From contig CAMLFH010000005.1 in the NCBI GenBank assembly GCA_946479285.1, positions 62,001-126,000 of the forward strand: a DNA stretch of 64,000 nt, in the 5' to 3' direction. The notes beneath the pieces are model-generated. The model was not told the DNA's origin and ran no database searches. It saw only the letters and a list, made by a program, of their open reading frames with translations. This DNA is from an uncultured Flavobacteriales bacterium (GTDB lineage: Bacteria; Bacteroidota; Bacteroidia; Flavobacteriales; Crocinitomicaceae). Below are positions 1 to 9,114 of the stretch, one piece after another. Numbering within the stretch: position 1 is the first letter of the stretch; every line of letters starts with the position of its first letter. The translations under genes and the position numbers were made by a program.

Positions 1-2
1 CC

Positions 3-1649
3 GTAGAAACAGCAACAGTAACTGTAAGTTCAAGTGTGACTCCAACTTTTGCCGCAGTTCCGGCTTTTTGTTCTGGTCAGCAGGCTCCTGCATTTCCGGT
101 TCAGACCAATACACCGCTTGTCGCAGGGACCTGGTCGCCAAACGTAATTAGCAATACCACTTCCGGAACTTATACTTTTACACCGAATGCCGGGCAATGT
201 AACTCTACACCGGTGAATATTTCAGTTACGGTCAATAACACCATTACACCAACTTTCCCGGCGCATCCGCAGTATTGTTTGAATGCTGCGCCGCAGTCTT
301 TGCCAACAACTTCCGATAACGGAGTTGCAGGAACCTGGTCACCATCAACTGTGAGCACGGCAACCGCCGGAACTGCTAATTATACTTTTACCCCATCCGG
401 AAATCCATGTGCGGCTTCGGTGACTGTTGCAATTGTTACAAATGCGGCGCCAACGCCCTCCTTTACTCAAATTCCACCGATTTGTTCGGGAGATGTTGCT
501 CCGATTTTACCGGCCGCTTCGAATGATCCTATTTCGGGGACCTGGTCACCGGCAGTAGTGAATACTACTACTTCAGGGACTTATACATTTACACCGGATG
601 CCGGACAATGTGCCACAACAGCTACGATGTCGATCACGGTAAACAATCCGGTAGTACCAACCTTGACCTCGGCGGGACCTTTCTGTGAAAATACCGCAGC
701 TCCAGCGAATTTAACAGCGAATATTCCGGGAGGAACCTGGTCGGGAACAGGAATCACGGATCCAACCGGAGTTTTTGATCCGATTGTTGCCGGAGCAGGA
801 ACTCATACCATTACTTATGTGCATACTCAAGGTTGCGGCGGAACAAACTCCATGGACATTGTGGTAAATCCCTTGCCGGATTCAGATTTTTCAGCAGATG
901 TTTTCAGCGGCTGCAATCCTGTAACGGTTCATTTTACTGCGGATCCTTCCGTGAATACTTCTTCCTGGGATTTTGGGGATAATACAACAGCCAATACCCT
1001 TGGAGCTGCTGAACACACTTATAATGCGGCAGGAACATATACAGTAACCTTAACGAATACTACGAACGGATGTTCATCCAGTACTACAAAAACCAATTAC
1101 ATCGAGATTTACCCGATTCCGGATGCAAATTTTAATACCAATCAGCAGGTAATGCCGCAAACAGAGACGACTGCTCAGTTTCACAATCATTCGGTGAATG
1201 GAGATGTGTATTTCTGGGAATTCGGTGACGGAGACAACAGCTCTTTGGAAGAACCAAGCCATACATTCCCGCAGGTTCCCGGGAACTATCCGGTTACTTT
1301 AACGGTGACCAGTGTAAATGGCTGTACGGATGCAGCTTCCCTGATCATTACTATAAAAGACAATAAGATTATCTATGTTCCGAATACCTTTACACCGGAT
1401 GGTGACGAATTCAATAATGTATTTGCTCCGGTAATTACTGCGGGTTATGATACTCAGAATTATTCCTTCACGATTTTTGACCGCTGGGGAGAAACCCTGT
1501 TTGAATCCCACGACGTGAATAAAGGCTGGGATGGAACCTATCTGGGAAAATTAGTCCAGGCAGGAATTTATACCTGGACGATCCGTATCAAGAGCCTGGA
1601 GGATGACCGCTACGAGGTGTTCAACGGCCATCTGAATATGTTGAGGTAG
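3..1649 (+). CDS. T9SS type B sorted repeat/PKD protein, 3' part only
   Basis: The reading frame is open from base 3, so this is the C-terminal part of a larger surface or secreted protein; the GTG at 36 is internal. The first ~650 nt encode three to four Ig-like repeats of about 75 residues, each with an F/Y/I-C motif, GTWSP and (S)GTYTFTP or a close variant. Two PKD domains follow, with WDFGDN (near 965) and WEFGDGD (near 1215). From about 1360 there is a gliding-motility-associated (type B) C-terminal domain: YVPNTFTPDGDEFNN, then FDRWGE and GWDGTYLGK. Known family role: the type B domain directs export through the type IX system and surface attachment or release. The likely function is adhesin or matrix protein, but no ligand can be inferred. 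It converges with the next gene at a 4-nt gap. Confidence 0.93.
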   Translation, partial: VETATVTVSSSVTPTFAAVPAFCSGQQAPAFPVQTNTPLVAGTWSPNVISNTTSGTYTFTPNAGQCNSTPVNISVTVNNTITPTFPAHPQYCLNAAPQSLPTTSDNGVAGTWSPSTVSTATAGTANYTFTPSGNPCAASVTVAIVTNAAPTPSFTQIPPICSGDVAPILPAASNDPISGTWSPAVVNTTTSGTYTFTPDAGQCATTATMSITVNNPVVPTLTSAGPFCENTAAPANLTANIPGGTWSGTGITDPTGVFDPIVAGAGTHTITYVHTQGCGGTNSMDIVVNPLPDSDFSADVFSGCNPVTVHFTADPSVNTSSWDFGDNTTANTLGAAEHTYNAAGTYTVTLTNTTNGCSSSTTKTNYIEIYPIPDANFNTNQQVMPQTETTAQFHNHSVNGDVYFWEFGDGDNSSLEEPSHTFPQVPGNYPVTLTVTSVNGCTDAASLIITIKDNKIIYVPNTFTPDGDEFNNVFAPVITAGYDTQNYSFTIFDRWGETLFESHDVNKGWDGTYLGKLVQAGIYTWTIRIKSLEDDRYEVFNGHLNMLR

Positions 1650-1653
1650 ATAA

Positions 1654-1992
1654 TTAGAATTTGCAGTTACACAAAGTATAGAATGCAAGGTTTTTTCTGG
1701 TTTTAACGCACATTCCTTCGCGGGTCACCGTATATTTTTTGTTCAAACGCACTTTCGAATTGGATTGTAAGATCAATTCGTCTCCCTCGATAGACCAGGT
1801 TCCTTCTGCAACAATAGGTTTGGATGCTTTTGTCAAATCGGTGTAAACGAAGGTGTGGTTTTCATTCAATTGCAGGTTCGGCGCATTTTTTCCGTCACCG
1901 CCATAACTACCTTTCGGTTGGTTTGCCAGGTTTTGAGCATTGGAACTTAAACTCAATAAGCTTCCTACAAAAATTAAATACAGTGCTTTCAT
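1654..1992 (-). CDS. Small secreted protein, lipocalin-like pattern, unknown function
   Basis: 112 residues with a clear signal peptide (MKALYLIFVGSLLSLSSNAQ, cleavage after NAQ). The mature part has alternating strands including F-V-Y-T-D and GTWSIEGDELIL, a pattern seen in small lipocalin-like or copper-resistance-like beta proteins that test a weight or response term (G-T-W). It ends in C-N-C-K-F, so two cysteines sit at the extreme C-terminus with one more near residue 95. It is a monocistronic gene facing the T9SS protein tail. I do not recognise the family and the lipocalin suggestion is weak. Confidence 0.75.
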   Translation of the reverse strand: MKALYLIFVGSLLSLSSNAQNLANQPKGSYGGDGKNAPNLQLNENHTFVYTDLTKASKPIVAEGTWSIEGDELILQSNSKVRLNKKYTVTREGMCVKTRKNLAFYTLCNCKF

Positions 1993-2171
1993 AATCGATT
2001 CATTAGTAATGCAATATATGAAATTTAGTTAGAATGTGAATTTCACTTAAATGAATCTGTTCAGAAATGTATGTTGATTCCCGAAGTCGCGGTGACAAGT
2101 GTTAAATTTATTGTGCGCTCATAGATTATTATTATCTTACTACCCACAAACGCATTTTCGTTCTATCAACT

Positions 2172-3395
2172 ATGCAAAAATTAATACTACTTATTTGCAG
2201 CTTTATGGCTGTTTTATCCCTTCATTCGCAAGGATTCCAGGTAAATTTTCAAGGACAAAAGCAACAGGGAATGGGACTGGCCGGTACGGCGCTTTCAGAA
2301 GATGCATCTGCGTTGTTTTATAATCCGGGTGGAGTTGGATTTGTGAAAAAGAATGAAGTGAATGCCGGATTTTCTCCCATTTTTGCCAATACTTTGTTTG
2401 TGGATTCAGCCTCCGGAGAAGGATATCGAACAAAATCCCCGATGGGAACACCATTTTCAGTGTATGCACTCTTTGGTTTTAAAAAGATGGAATATCTGAA
2501 AATAGGGTTGGCTGTTTACACTCCATTCGGTAGTACGATTCAATACGAAGATGCATGGATCGGAAGATTTGCCTTAACAAAACTGTCGTTGAAAGCTATT
2601 TATTTTCAACCAACCATTTCTTACAAGTTCAACGATCATTTCGGTTTCGGAGCAGGTTTTGTTGTTTCCACCGGGTCTGTTGATTTGCAGAAAGATATTC
2701 CTGTTCAGTCAGCGGATGGAACTTACGGGCATGCCGAATTGACGGGTAAAGCTCTTGGTTTTGGTTATAACCTGGGTTTCACTGCGAAAGTGAATGAAAA
2801 GCTCTCATTCGGTTTGACCTATCGCTCAAAGGTTTCTATGAAAGTGAAAGAAGGAGATGCGAAATTCACGGTTCCCGAATCACTGAGTGCAAACTTTCCA
2901 AGCGGACCTTTCACTTCTTCACTTCCATTACCAAGTGTTTTAACACTTGGAGCTGCTTATGATTCGGGGAAAAAATGGCAATTTGTGCTCGACATCAATT
3001 ACGTGGGCTGGAAAGCTTATGATACGCTGGCATTTGATTACGAATCAAATACCGCTAGTTTGAATGACACGAAATCTGCCAGAAAATACAAAAGTATCAT
3101 CGCCTTTAGAGGTGGAGCAAATTTCCAGGCAACAGAAATAATCGCTGTGCGATTGGGTGGTGGTTACGGATTCTCACCGGTTCAATCGGGTTATGTAACC
3201 CCTGAATCCCCGGACGGAAACCGGATTTATGGTACAGCAGGTTTGGGCTTTAAATTCAATGAGCATTTCAATTTGGATTTATCCTTTTATTACACATATA
3301 TCAATCGCACGGATCGAAACCTGGAAACAAATTTGAGCGGAACATTCACTACGATCGCAATTTCTCCGGGAATTGGATTAAGCTATAAATGGTAA
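2172..3395 (+). CDS. FadL/OmpP1/TodX-family outer membrane transporter
   Basis: 407 residues with a signal peptide ending at LHSQ. The mature N-terminus has the FadL family features: an N-terminal plug-like start (GFQVNFQGQKQQGMGLAGTA), then A-L-F-Y-N-P-G-G, followed by many amphipathic beta strands and a C-terminal aromatic/basic end (GLSYKW). Members form 14-stranded barrels that admit long-chain fatty acids or hydrophobic compounds; the actual substrate is not shown here. It is the first gene of an operon with the SGNH lipoprotein (4-nt gap) and an esterase (17-nt gap), so a lipid or ester substrate hydrolysed by its neighbours is a reasonable inference. Confidence 0.9.
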   Translation: MQKLILLICSFMAVLSLHSQGFQVNFQGQKQQGMGLAGTALSEDASALFYNPGGVGFVKKNEVNAGFSPIFANTLFVDSASGEGYRTKSPMGTPFSVYALFGFKKMEYLKIGLAVYTPFGSTIQYEDAWIGRFALTKLSLKAIYFQPTISYKFNDHFGFGAGFVVSTGSVDLQKDIPVQSADGTYGHAELTGKALGFGYNLGFTAKVNEKLSFGLTYRSKVSMKVKEGDAKFTVPESLSANFPSGPFTSSLPLPSVLTLGAAYDSGKKWQFVLDINYVGWKAYDTLAFDYESNTASLNDTKSARKYKSIIAFRGGANFQATEIIAVRLGGGYGFSPVQSGYVTPESPDGNRIYGTAGLGFKFNEHFNLDLSFYYTYINRTDRNLETNLSGTFTTIAISPGIGLSYKW

Positions 3396-3399
3396 GAAA

Positions 3400-4713
3400 A
3401 TGAAACAGGTACTAAGCATATTGATTCCGGTAGCAATCGGAACTCTTACTCTAGGTTCATGTAAACCAAAGTACAAAGATCCCGAAACTTCTGCGGGAGA
3501 CATGAATACCGCTCGATTCGTGATGATCGGTGGTTCACATACGGCCGGTTATATGGACGATGCCTTGTATTACAACGGTCAGCAATATTCCATTGCGAAC
3601 ATGCTCAGCATGCAATTGCAGAAAGTAGGCTCCGGAACTTTCAATCAGCCATATATGCTTGAGAGCTCTGTTGGTATAGGCGCATCAGGAATGGCCCGTT
3701 TTAAATTGGGTTACAAAACAGATTGTTTGGGAGTTACTTCCTTATCTCCGGTTCGTCTTGCACCGAGTGGTGATATGTCTGCCCTGGGAACAAATGTCTA
3801 CAACGCAAGTCAGCCTTTTGGAAACTTTGGGATTCCCGGAATGACGGTAACAGCTGTCAATGTTCCTTCTTATGGATCGGCTAACCCGTTTTTTGCACGA
3901 ATGAATTCTTCGTCGGGTACCAGTGTTTTGGCAGATGCAACTGCTTCCGATCCAACCTGTTTTGCTCTTTTTGTAGGAATTGAGGACCTGCTTCCATTCG
4001 TTCAGGGCGGTGCGAAGAATGGTTCAATGACTAGTACCACTGCATTCGGTATCGCTTACGAGCAAATTGTAATGTCTTTAACGGCAAATGGAGCAAAAGG
4101 TGTTGTTTCTTTGATTCCTGATATTACTGAAATGCCGTATTTCACTACTGTTCCATATAACGGATTGAATTTAACTCCCGACAAAGTCACCGCATTGAAC
4201 AATATTTATAATCCCATCGGAATTTCTTTCCAGGAAGGGCCTAACGGATTTATGATCGAAGACCCGGGAGCAGGTGCTTTTAATGTAAGACACATGCAGC
4301 CGGGGGAATTGGTACTTCTCAGTACGCCTTTGGATTCTGTGAAATGCAATTCAATGGGTTCTGTTTTTCCTTTTAGAGACGAATTTGTTTTAACACAGGA
4401 TGAATTGACAGAAATCAGAAATCAAATTGCGGAGTACAATGCTTTAATTACTTCCATTGCATACAGCTACAATTTAGCATTAGCAGAACCAAATGAGATC
4501 GTGAAAAAACTGCAAACCGGAATTACATATAACGGAGTTGCCATGAGTGCGAAATTTGTTTCCGGAGGAGCTTATTCACTGGACGGAATTCATTTTAATC
4601 CGCGTGGAAATGCCATTATTGCAAACGAATTTATCCGAGCTTTAAATAGTAAATACGCAGCTAAAATACCTTCGGTAAATGCTATCAATTACCCTTCAAT
4701 TATATTCCCATAA
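3400..4713 (+). CDS. SGNH/GDSL-like hydrolase lipoprotein
   Basis: 437 residues. The N-terminus is a lipoprotein signal with lipobox T-L-G-S-C (Cys21). SGNH block I is visible as F-V-M-I-G-G-S-H (Ser46 nucleophile; the usual G-D-S is G-G-S). The C-terminal block V is D395-G-I-H398-F-N, giving the Asp/His of the triad, followed by P-R-G-N-A. The long middle region is unlike short GDSL esterases but is typical of Bacteroidota members found beside FadL-type porins. Predicted to be an outer-membrane-anchored esterase or lipase acting with the upstream porin and the downstream esterase. The family assignment is good; the substrate is unknown. Confidence 0.87.
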   Translation: MKQVLSILIPVAIGTLTLGSCKPKYKDPETSAGDMNTARFVMIGGSHTAGYMDDALYYNGQQYSIANMLSMQLQKVGSGTFNQPYMLESSVGIGASGMARFKLGYKTDCLGVTSLSPVRLAPSGDMSALGTNVYNASQPFGNFGIPGMTVTAVNVPSYGSANPFFARMNSSSGTSVLADATASDPTCFALFVGIEDLLPFVQGGAKNGSMTSTTAFGIAYEQIVMSLTANGAKGVVSLIPDITEMPYFTTVPYNGLNLTPDKVTALNNIYNPIGISFQEGPNGFMIEDPGAGAFNVRHMQPGELVLLSTPLDSVKCNSMGSVFPFRDEFVLTQDELTEIRNQIAEYNALITSIAYSYNLALAEPNEIVKKLQTGITYNGVAMSAKFVSGGAYSLDGIHFNPRGNAIIANEFIRALNSKYAAKIPSVNAINYPSIIFP

Positions 4714-4730
4714 TTTAAAAAAAACAACAC

Positions 4731-6047
4731 ATGAAAATTTCTACTTTCCTACTATCAGTTGTTTTATCTTCTGCTGCAATGGCTCAAACACCTTGTCAGA
4801 CCGGAAGATATGCCAGCGATGTTTATTCCACTGTAAACGTTACGAGTGATATCGTTTACGGATCGAACACCTCATTTTCGGGTGCAACGACCTCATTGAC
4901 TATGGATTTCTACGAACCGGCTGCGGATACTTCTGTGGCGCGTCCTTTAATTATTTGGGTGCATGGAGGAAGTTTCCAGTTCGGAACAAAAACAGATGTC
5001 GATGTTCAGGAACTGTCTAACCGCTTTGCGAAAAAAGGATATGCCTGTGCATCTATTAACTATCGTTTGGGCTTTTTCCCGGTTGATTCCGTGAATGCGA
5101 TTAAGGCAGTTCTTCGTGCAACACAGGATTTGAAAGCTACTATCCGTTTCTTTTATAAAGACAGGGCAACGACTAATGCCTATAAGATTGATACAACACG
5201 TATTTTCATCGGTGGTAGTTCAGCAGGAGCTATTACGGCATTGCATGTAGGATATTTAGACCAGGCATGTGAGATCCAGGATTATATTGATGCGCCGGCG
5301 CTTGCTACGCTTGGTGGAATGGAAGGTACGAGCGGGAATCCGGGGTATTCCACAAAAGTTGCCGGAGTGATTAATCTTTGTGGTGCCTTGGGCCGTTACA
5401 GCTGGTTAGAAGCCGGAGATGTTCCTTTGGTATCACTTCACGGGACTGCAGATGCAACAGTAAAATATAACCGTGGAATGGTAAATCCGGGAGTTCCGAT
5501 TATGTACCTGGATGGAAGCCGTATGTTGATTGAAAGAAGTTGTGCTTTAAATCACCCGCACAAGATGTACACTTTCCGTGGTGCACCGCACGTCCCTTAT
5601 GCAGGGGCAAGCGCTGCACAAATTGCGTATATGGACACCACCGCAAATTTTGTAAGAGATTTCCTTGTGGAGCGACTTGGATGTACGAATATGGCCCTTC
5701 AACCGGAGAATATTCCTTCACAAACAGCTAATCTTTACCCGATCAATTACTGTAACGGAATTCCTGTAAATGAAGTGTGTATCTTAGGTTTGGCTGAAAA
5801 CACAGAAGCAGATAAACTAATCTTGTATCCGAATCCTGCATCCGGCCAGGTAACGATTCAGTGTGATTCTGACGGAGCGAAAACAATCTCTGTGATAGAC
5901 ATTTCAGGGAGAACGGTTATGAGCCGGGAAATAAATGAAAACGGCTACACCTTGTCTGTTCGTGATTTAAACAAAGGAACTTATTTTGTCCGCGTTTTGG
6001 ATCATGGTAATCAGAAGACTCTGTTGAAACAATTGGTGATTGAGTAA
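4731..6047 (+). CDS. T9SS type A sorted alpha/beta-hydrolase (carboxylesterase)
   Basis: 438 residues with signal peptide ending at A-M-A-Q. Alpha/beta-hydrolase features: oxyanion-hole motif W-V-H-G-G-S-F (about 76-82), nucleophile elbow G-G-S-S-A-G (161-166, Ser164), and a C-terminal G-A-P-H-V-P segment that can provide the catalytic His. Residues ~366-438 are a type A T9SS sorting domain (L-Y-P-N-P-A-S-G, then ISGRTV, LNKGTYFVRV, and a K-Q-L-V-I-E end). It is the third gene of the FadL-SGNH-esterase operon and should therefore be exported to the cell surface or medium. It is followed by a strong rho-independent terminator. Confidence 0.92.
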   Translation: MKISTFLLSVVLSSAAMAQTPCQTGRYASDVYSTVNVTSDIVYGSNTSFSGATTSLTMDFYEPAADTSVARPLIIWVHGGSFQFGTKTDVDVQELSNRFAKKGYACASINYRLGFFPVDSVNAIKAVLRATQDLKATIRFFYKDRATTNAYKIDTTRIFIGGSSAGAITALHVGYLDQACEIQDYIDAPALATLGGMEGTSGNPGYSTKVAGVINLCGALGRYSWLEAGDVPLVSLHGTADATVKYNRGMVNPGVPIMYLDGSRMLIERSCALNHPHKMYTFRGAPHVPYAGASAAQIAYMDTTANFVRDFLVERLGCTNMALQPENIPSQTANLYPINYCNGIPVNEVCILGLAENTEADKLILYPNPASGQVTIQCDSDGAKTISVIDISGRTVMSREINENGYTLSVRDLNKGTYFVRVLDHGNQKTLLKQLVIE

Positions 6048-6065
6048 ACTGAAAACTTTGCATAT

Positions 6066-6092
6066 AAAAGCTTCCTTCGGGGAGCTTTTTTT
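6066..6092 (+). terminator. Rho-independent terminator of the FadL/SGNH/esterase operon
   Basis: AAAAGCTTCC pairs with GGGGAGCTTTT around a TTC loop and runs directly into T residues. It lies 18 nt after the esterase stop codon. Confidence 0.85.
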
Positions 6093-6158
6093 ATATTCGC
6101 ACACTTGCCGGAAAGTTTGGCAACAAATTTGTAAATTGTAGACACAAAATAAAATGGT

Positions 6159-7223
6159 ATGAAAAGCATTGGTTTATTAATGATGTTGTTGCTTGCTCAA
6201 ACAATGGTGTTTGGACAAAAAACAATCCGTATGACAATAAAAGAGGAATGTGTTCCATGCCGCCGGATGATGCCGATGACTTGTTTCCAGGTCCAAAAGG
6301 AAGGATCCAAAACGTGGGAATTGTTCTATGAGAAGATTAAAGGATTTGATTACGTTCCCGGAAACCGATATGTGATTGACGTGATCGAGACAGAAAGACC
6401 AGAGCCGGTCCCGCAGGATTTATCTAAATACTTATACAAATTAGATAAAGTCATTTCCATAACACCCATGGTAAGCGGAAGCGAAGGAACCATCTATAAA
6501 GTCATTCGTTTGAATGGAGCACAAGTGGTGAATGCAGATGTTGCATTCGGTTTCGACAGTACTTTTCAAAAGATTTCGGGAAAAAGCGGATGCAACAGTT
6601 TTACGGCTCCCATCAAAATGAACAAAAAGCAGCGCAAAATTTGCGTAAAGGCCGGAGCAGCAACAAAAATGGCTTGTCCGGATATTCAAAGCAACGTGGA
6701 GGATGAGTTTTTAAAATCCATTTCAAATAAAAAGTTCAAGATCTCTCATGAAGGAAACCTGATGATCTGGAAAGCAAAAAAGAAAGAGGTTCTTGTTTTG
6801 GAAGCTGGCACGAAACCTGCTCTCCAGGATCCGGAAGCAACAAACGGAGGTGGAAGACCTGAAAAAACACCTTGGAATTACTTCAATCAGCGAAATTTAA
6901 AGCTGATCCAAATGGATGGAGTTTCCCTTAAAAATTCCAATGCAGCTTTGAAGATGGACATGTCGAATAATTCTTTCACGGGAAGTAACGGCTGCAACCG
7001 TATTTCCGGCACCATGTCTACCACCCGAAATACAGTCGCTTTTAGGGAGGTCATTTCAACGAAAATGGCGTGTGTTGATGAACTGGTTGCAAGTAACGAG
7101 AAGCGTTTTATGGAGATTTTGGGAAGCAAAGGATTGACCGTTGATTTTGCAGAACAGGTATTTAACATTTACGATTCCTCCGGAAAATTGGTCTTAATGT
7201 TTGCCGCGGACGCAACCAAATAA
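6159..7223 (+). CDS. Secreted DUF4377 + two META (HslJ-like) domain protein
   Basis: 354 residues with signal peptide ending T-M-V-F-G-Q. Three modules are visible: residues ~22-105 resemble DUF4377 (C-V-P-C at the start, M-P-M-T-C-F-Q-V, then F-Y-E-K-I-x-G-F and a Y-V-I-D-V segment); ~115-215 and ~240-350 are META/HslJ-like domains, each with the G-x-S/N-G-C-N core (S-G-K-S-G-C-N-S-F and G-S-N-G-C-N-R-I-S-G) and a following T-K-M-A-C motif. META domains occur in envelope stress and heat-shock proteins; their biochemical role is unclear. It has its own start after a terminator and is followed by a small secreted protein. Confidence 0.85.
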   Translation: MKSIGLLMMLLLAQTMVFGQKTIRMTIKEECVPCRRMMPMTCFQVQKEGSKTWELFYEKIKGFDYVPGNRYVIDVIETERPEPVPQDLSKYLYKLDKVISITPMVSGSEGTIYKVIRLNGAQVVNADVAFGFDSTFQKISGKSGCNSFTAPIKMNKKQRKICVKAGAATKMACPDIQSNVEDEFLKSISNKKFKISHEGNLMIWKAKKKEVLVLEAGTKPALQDPEATNGGGRPEKTPWNYFNQRNLKLIQMDGVSLKNSNAALKMDMSNNSFTGSNGCNRISGTMSTTRNTVAFREVISTKMACVDELVASNEKRFMEILGSKGLTVDFAEQVFNIYDSSGKLVLMFAADATK

Positions 7224-7229
7224 ATTTAA

Positions 7230-7260
7230 TTGAGTTTTAATTTCAGTTTTCATATATTTA
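7230..7260 (+). promoter_or_regulatory. Candidate Bacteroidota sigma-A promoter
   Basis: TTG at 7230-7232 and TATATTTA at 7253-7260, separated by 20 nt, resemble the Bacteroidota consensus TTG-N19-TANNTTTG. The start codon of the small secreted protein follows 20 nt downstream. Pattern match only. Confidence 0.35.
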
Positions 7261-7280
7261 TACACCAAAATTTTTTTACT

Positions 7281-7607
7281 ATGAAAAAACTAATCAAAAT
7301 TTCTGCGTTTGCAACATTGGTATTTGTTGGAGCATTAGGAATTCAGTCGTTTACTTCAGCGAAGGCAGAGTCTTCTGAGAAAGTACTGGGCAATATTGAA
7401 TTTAAGGTTATCAATGATACCTCTTCTGAGTACAAGTACTGCGTGAATGGCGGCCATAACTACATCAGTGCCGGTGCATCTAAAGGATTTAGTTATAGTG
7501 AAGGAACAGAATTGAAGCATTTGGATGGAAGCAATTGCGGAGGTCTTTGGGTCAAAGTTACCAGCTCTATGCACGGTAAGTCATTTAAACTTTCTGAATT
7601 AGATTAA
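7281..7607 (+). CDS. Small secreted protein of unknown function
   Basis: 108 residues from ATG 7281 (MKKLIKISAFATLVFVGALG), chosen because it starts a canonical signal peptide; an upstream in-frame TTG at 7230 would put a non-basic stretch before it and overlaps the putative promoter. The mature part (~85 residues) is rich in Ser, Gly and Lys and has two cysteines (Y-C-V-N-G-G and S-N-C-G-G) that could form a disulfide. It is expressed alone, with its own promoter-like sequence and a strong terminator. Family not recognised. Confidence 0.75.
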   Translation: MKKLIKISAFATLVFVGALGIQSFTSAKAESSEKVLGNIEFKVINDTSSEYKYCVNGGHNYISAGASKGFSYSEGTELKHLDGSNCGGLWVKVTSSMHGKSFKLSELD

Positions 7608-7630
7608 TATCAATATTTGAAATATTGAAC

Positions 7631-7662
7631 AAAAAGCCTCTTTTTTTAAGAGGCTTTTTTGT
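7631..7662 (+). terminator. Rho-independent terminator
   Basis: AAAAAGCCTCT and AGAGGCTTTTTT form an 11-bp stem around a T-rich loop, 23 nt after the stop codon of the small secreted protein. The A/T tails on both sides could allow bidirectional use. Confidence 0.88.
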
Positions 7663-7752
7663 TTTACACATCTTCTTTTAGCTTTTCAATTTAAATAGGG
7701 TTAATTCTCTGTCTGAATTCATTGAATTCCGTTAATTTCGTAAATAGATTTA

Positions 7753-9096
7753 ATGATTATGAAACGAATATTGCTTTTAGGTGCCGGACTTTCTGCTTCA
7801 ACAGTGATTAAGTACTTATTGGAACAGGCTAAAGAAAACAATTGGCAGCTGCGTGTGGTTGATCAATCATTGGATTTAGTAAAAGGAAAGTTGGCCGGAC
7901 ATCCAAATGGTGTAGCACTTTCGTTTAATGCATTGGATCGAAATGAGAGATGGGAAGAAATGCAGCAGGCAGATCTGATTATTTCCATGTTGCCTGCACG
8001 TTTTCACGTGGAAATTGCCAAAGACTGTTTGGAATTGAAGAAAAACCTGATCACGCCTTCTTATGTTTCTCCTGAAATGAACGCTTTGAATGAAGACGTG
8101 AAAAATTCCGGGCTGATTTTCATGAATGAAATGGGTGTTGATCCGGGAATTGATCACATGAGCGCTATGCGGATCATCGATTCCATTAAAGACCAGGGTG
8201 GGGAAATTACCGGGTTTAAATCGTATTGCGGCGGCTTGATAGCCCCGGAAAGTGATAATAATCCATGGAACTATAAATTCACCTGGAATCCGCGAAATGT
8301 GGTTTTAGCAGGCCAGGGCGGAACAGCTTGTTATATCGACAGACATCAATACAAATACATTCCATCTAACCAGGTGTTTACGCGGTTGGATCAGATTTCC
8401 ATAGAAGGTTACGGCGATTTTGACGGCTATCCAAACAGGGACTCCTTGTCGTATCGCCAGATCTATGGACTGGATGATATTCCTACAATCTATCGCGGAA
8501 CACTGCGCAGACCCGGATTCTGCAAGTATTGGAATGTTTTCGTACAGTTGGGATTAACAGATGATCATTTAATTCTTCCGGATTCGGAAGAGTTCACACC
8601 AAGAACTTTTATCAACGCTTTCCTTCCCTTTGAGGAGGAAACTCCCGTTGAGCAGAAATGGATAAATGCCTGCAAACCTTTGGGAATTACAGATATCTCC
8701 AGGTTTGAGTGGCTGGGTCTTTTTGAGGGGACAACGAAGCTCGGTTTGAAGGATGCAACTGCGGCTCAAATCCTTGAAAAAATCCTGGTAAATAAATTGT
8801 CTCTGGAACCGGGTGATAAAGACATGGTGGTAATGGTACACCAGTTTACTTATTTGCTAAATGGTGAAAAACGATACATTGAATCTTCCATGGTGAATTT
8901 GGGAGATGACAAGGTTCAAACTGCAATGTCTAAAACGGTTGGATATCCGGTAGGAATTTGTGCCAAATTGATTTTGCAGAACCGGATTTCAGAGCGGGGA
9001 GTTTTATTGCCGATCAAAGCGGAGGTTTATAACCCGATTTTGGATGAATTGGAAGAACTGGGGGTTGTTTTCCAGGAATTGGAGAAAGTCGTTTAA
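7753..9096 (+). CDS. Saccharopine dehydrogenase family (glutamate-forming type)
   Basis: 447 residues from ATG 7753; ATG 7759 (MKRILLLGAGLSAS) is an equally good start. The N-terminus is a Rossmann fold (LLLGAGLSAS), with the family segment N-E-M-G-V-D-P-G-I-D-H-M and the C-terminal-domain motif Y-P-N-R-D-S-L-S-Y-R followed by Y-R-G-T-L-R-x-P-G-F, which match eukaryotic LYS9/AASS-type saccharopine reductase domains. Family reaction: saccharopine + NAD(P)+ = 2-aminoadipate semialdehyde + glutamate (or reverse). The ALDH7 gene at 31-32.5 kb would oxidise the semialdehyde, suggesting a saccharopine route of lysine degradation. Monocistronic. Confidence 0.85.
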   Translation: MIMKRILLLGAGLSASTVIKYLLEQAKENNWQLRVVDQSLDLVKGKLAGHPNGVALSFNALDRNERWEEMQQADLIISMLPARFHVEIAKDCLELKKNLITPSYVSPEMNALNEDVKNSGLIFMNEMGVDPGIDHMSAMRIIDSIKDQGGEITGFKSYCGGLIAPESDNNPWNYKFTWNPRNVVLAGQGGTACYIDRHQYKYIPSNQVFTRLDQISIEGYGDFDGYPNRDSLSYRQIYGLDDIPTIYRGTLRRPGFCKYWNVFVQLGLTDDHLILPDSEEFTPRTFINAFLPFEEETPVEQKWINACKPLGITDISRFEWLGLFEGTTKLGLKDATAAQILEKILVNKLSLEPGDKDMVVMVHQFTYLLNGEKRYIESSMVNLGDDKVQTAMSKTVGYPVGICAKLILQNRISERGVLLPIKAEVYNPILDELEELGVVFQELEKVV

Positions 9097-9114
9097 AGAA
9101 TTATGAGTTCTGTT

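Noticed and set aside
2099..2323. Overlapping 74-residue frame at the start of the FadL gene
   Set aside because: It overlaps the signal peptide of a recognised family in another frame.
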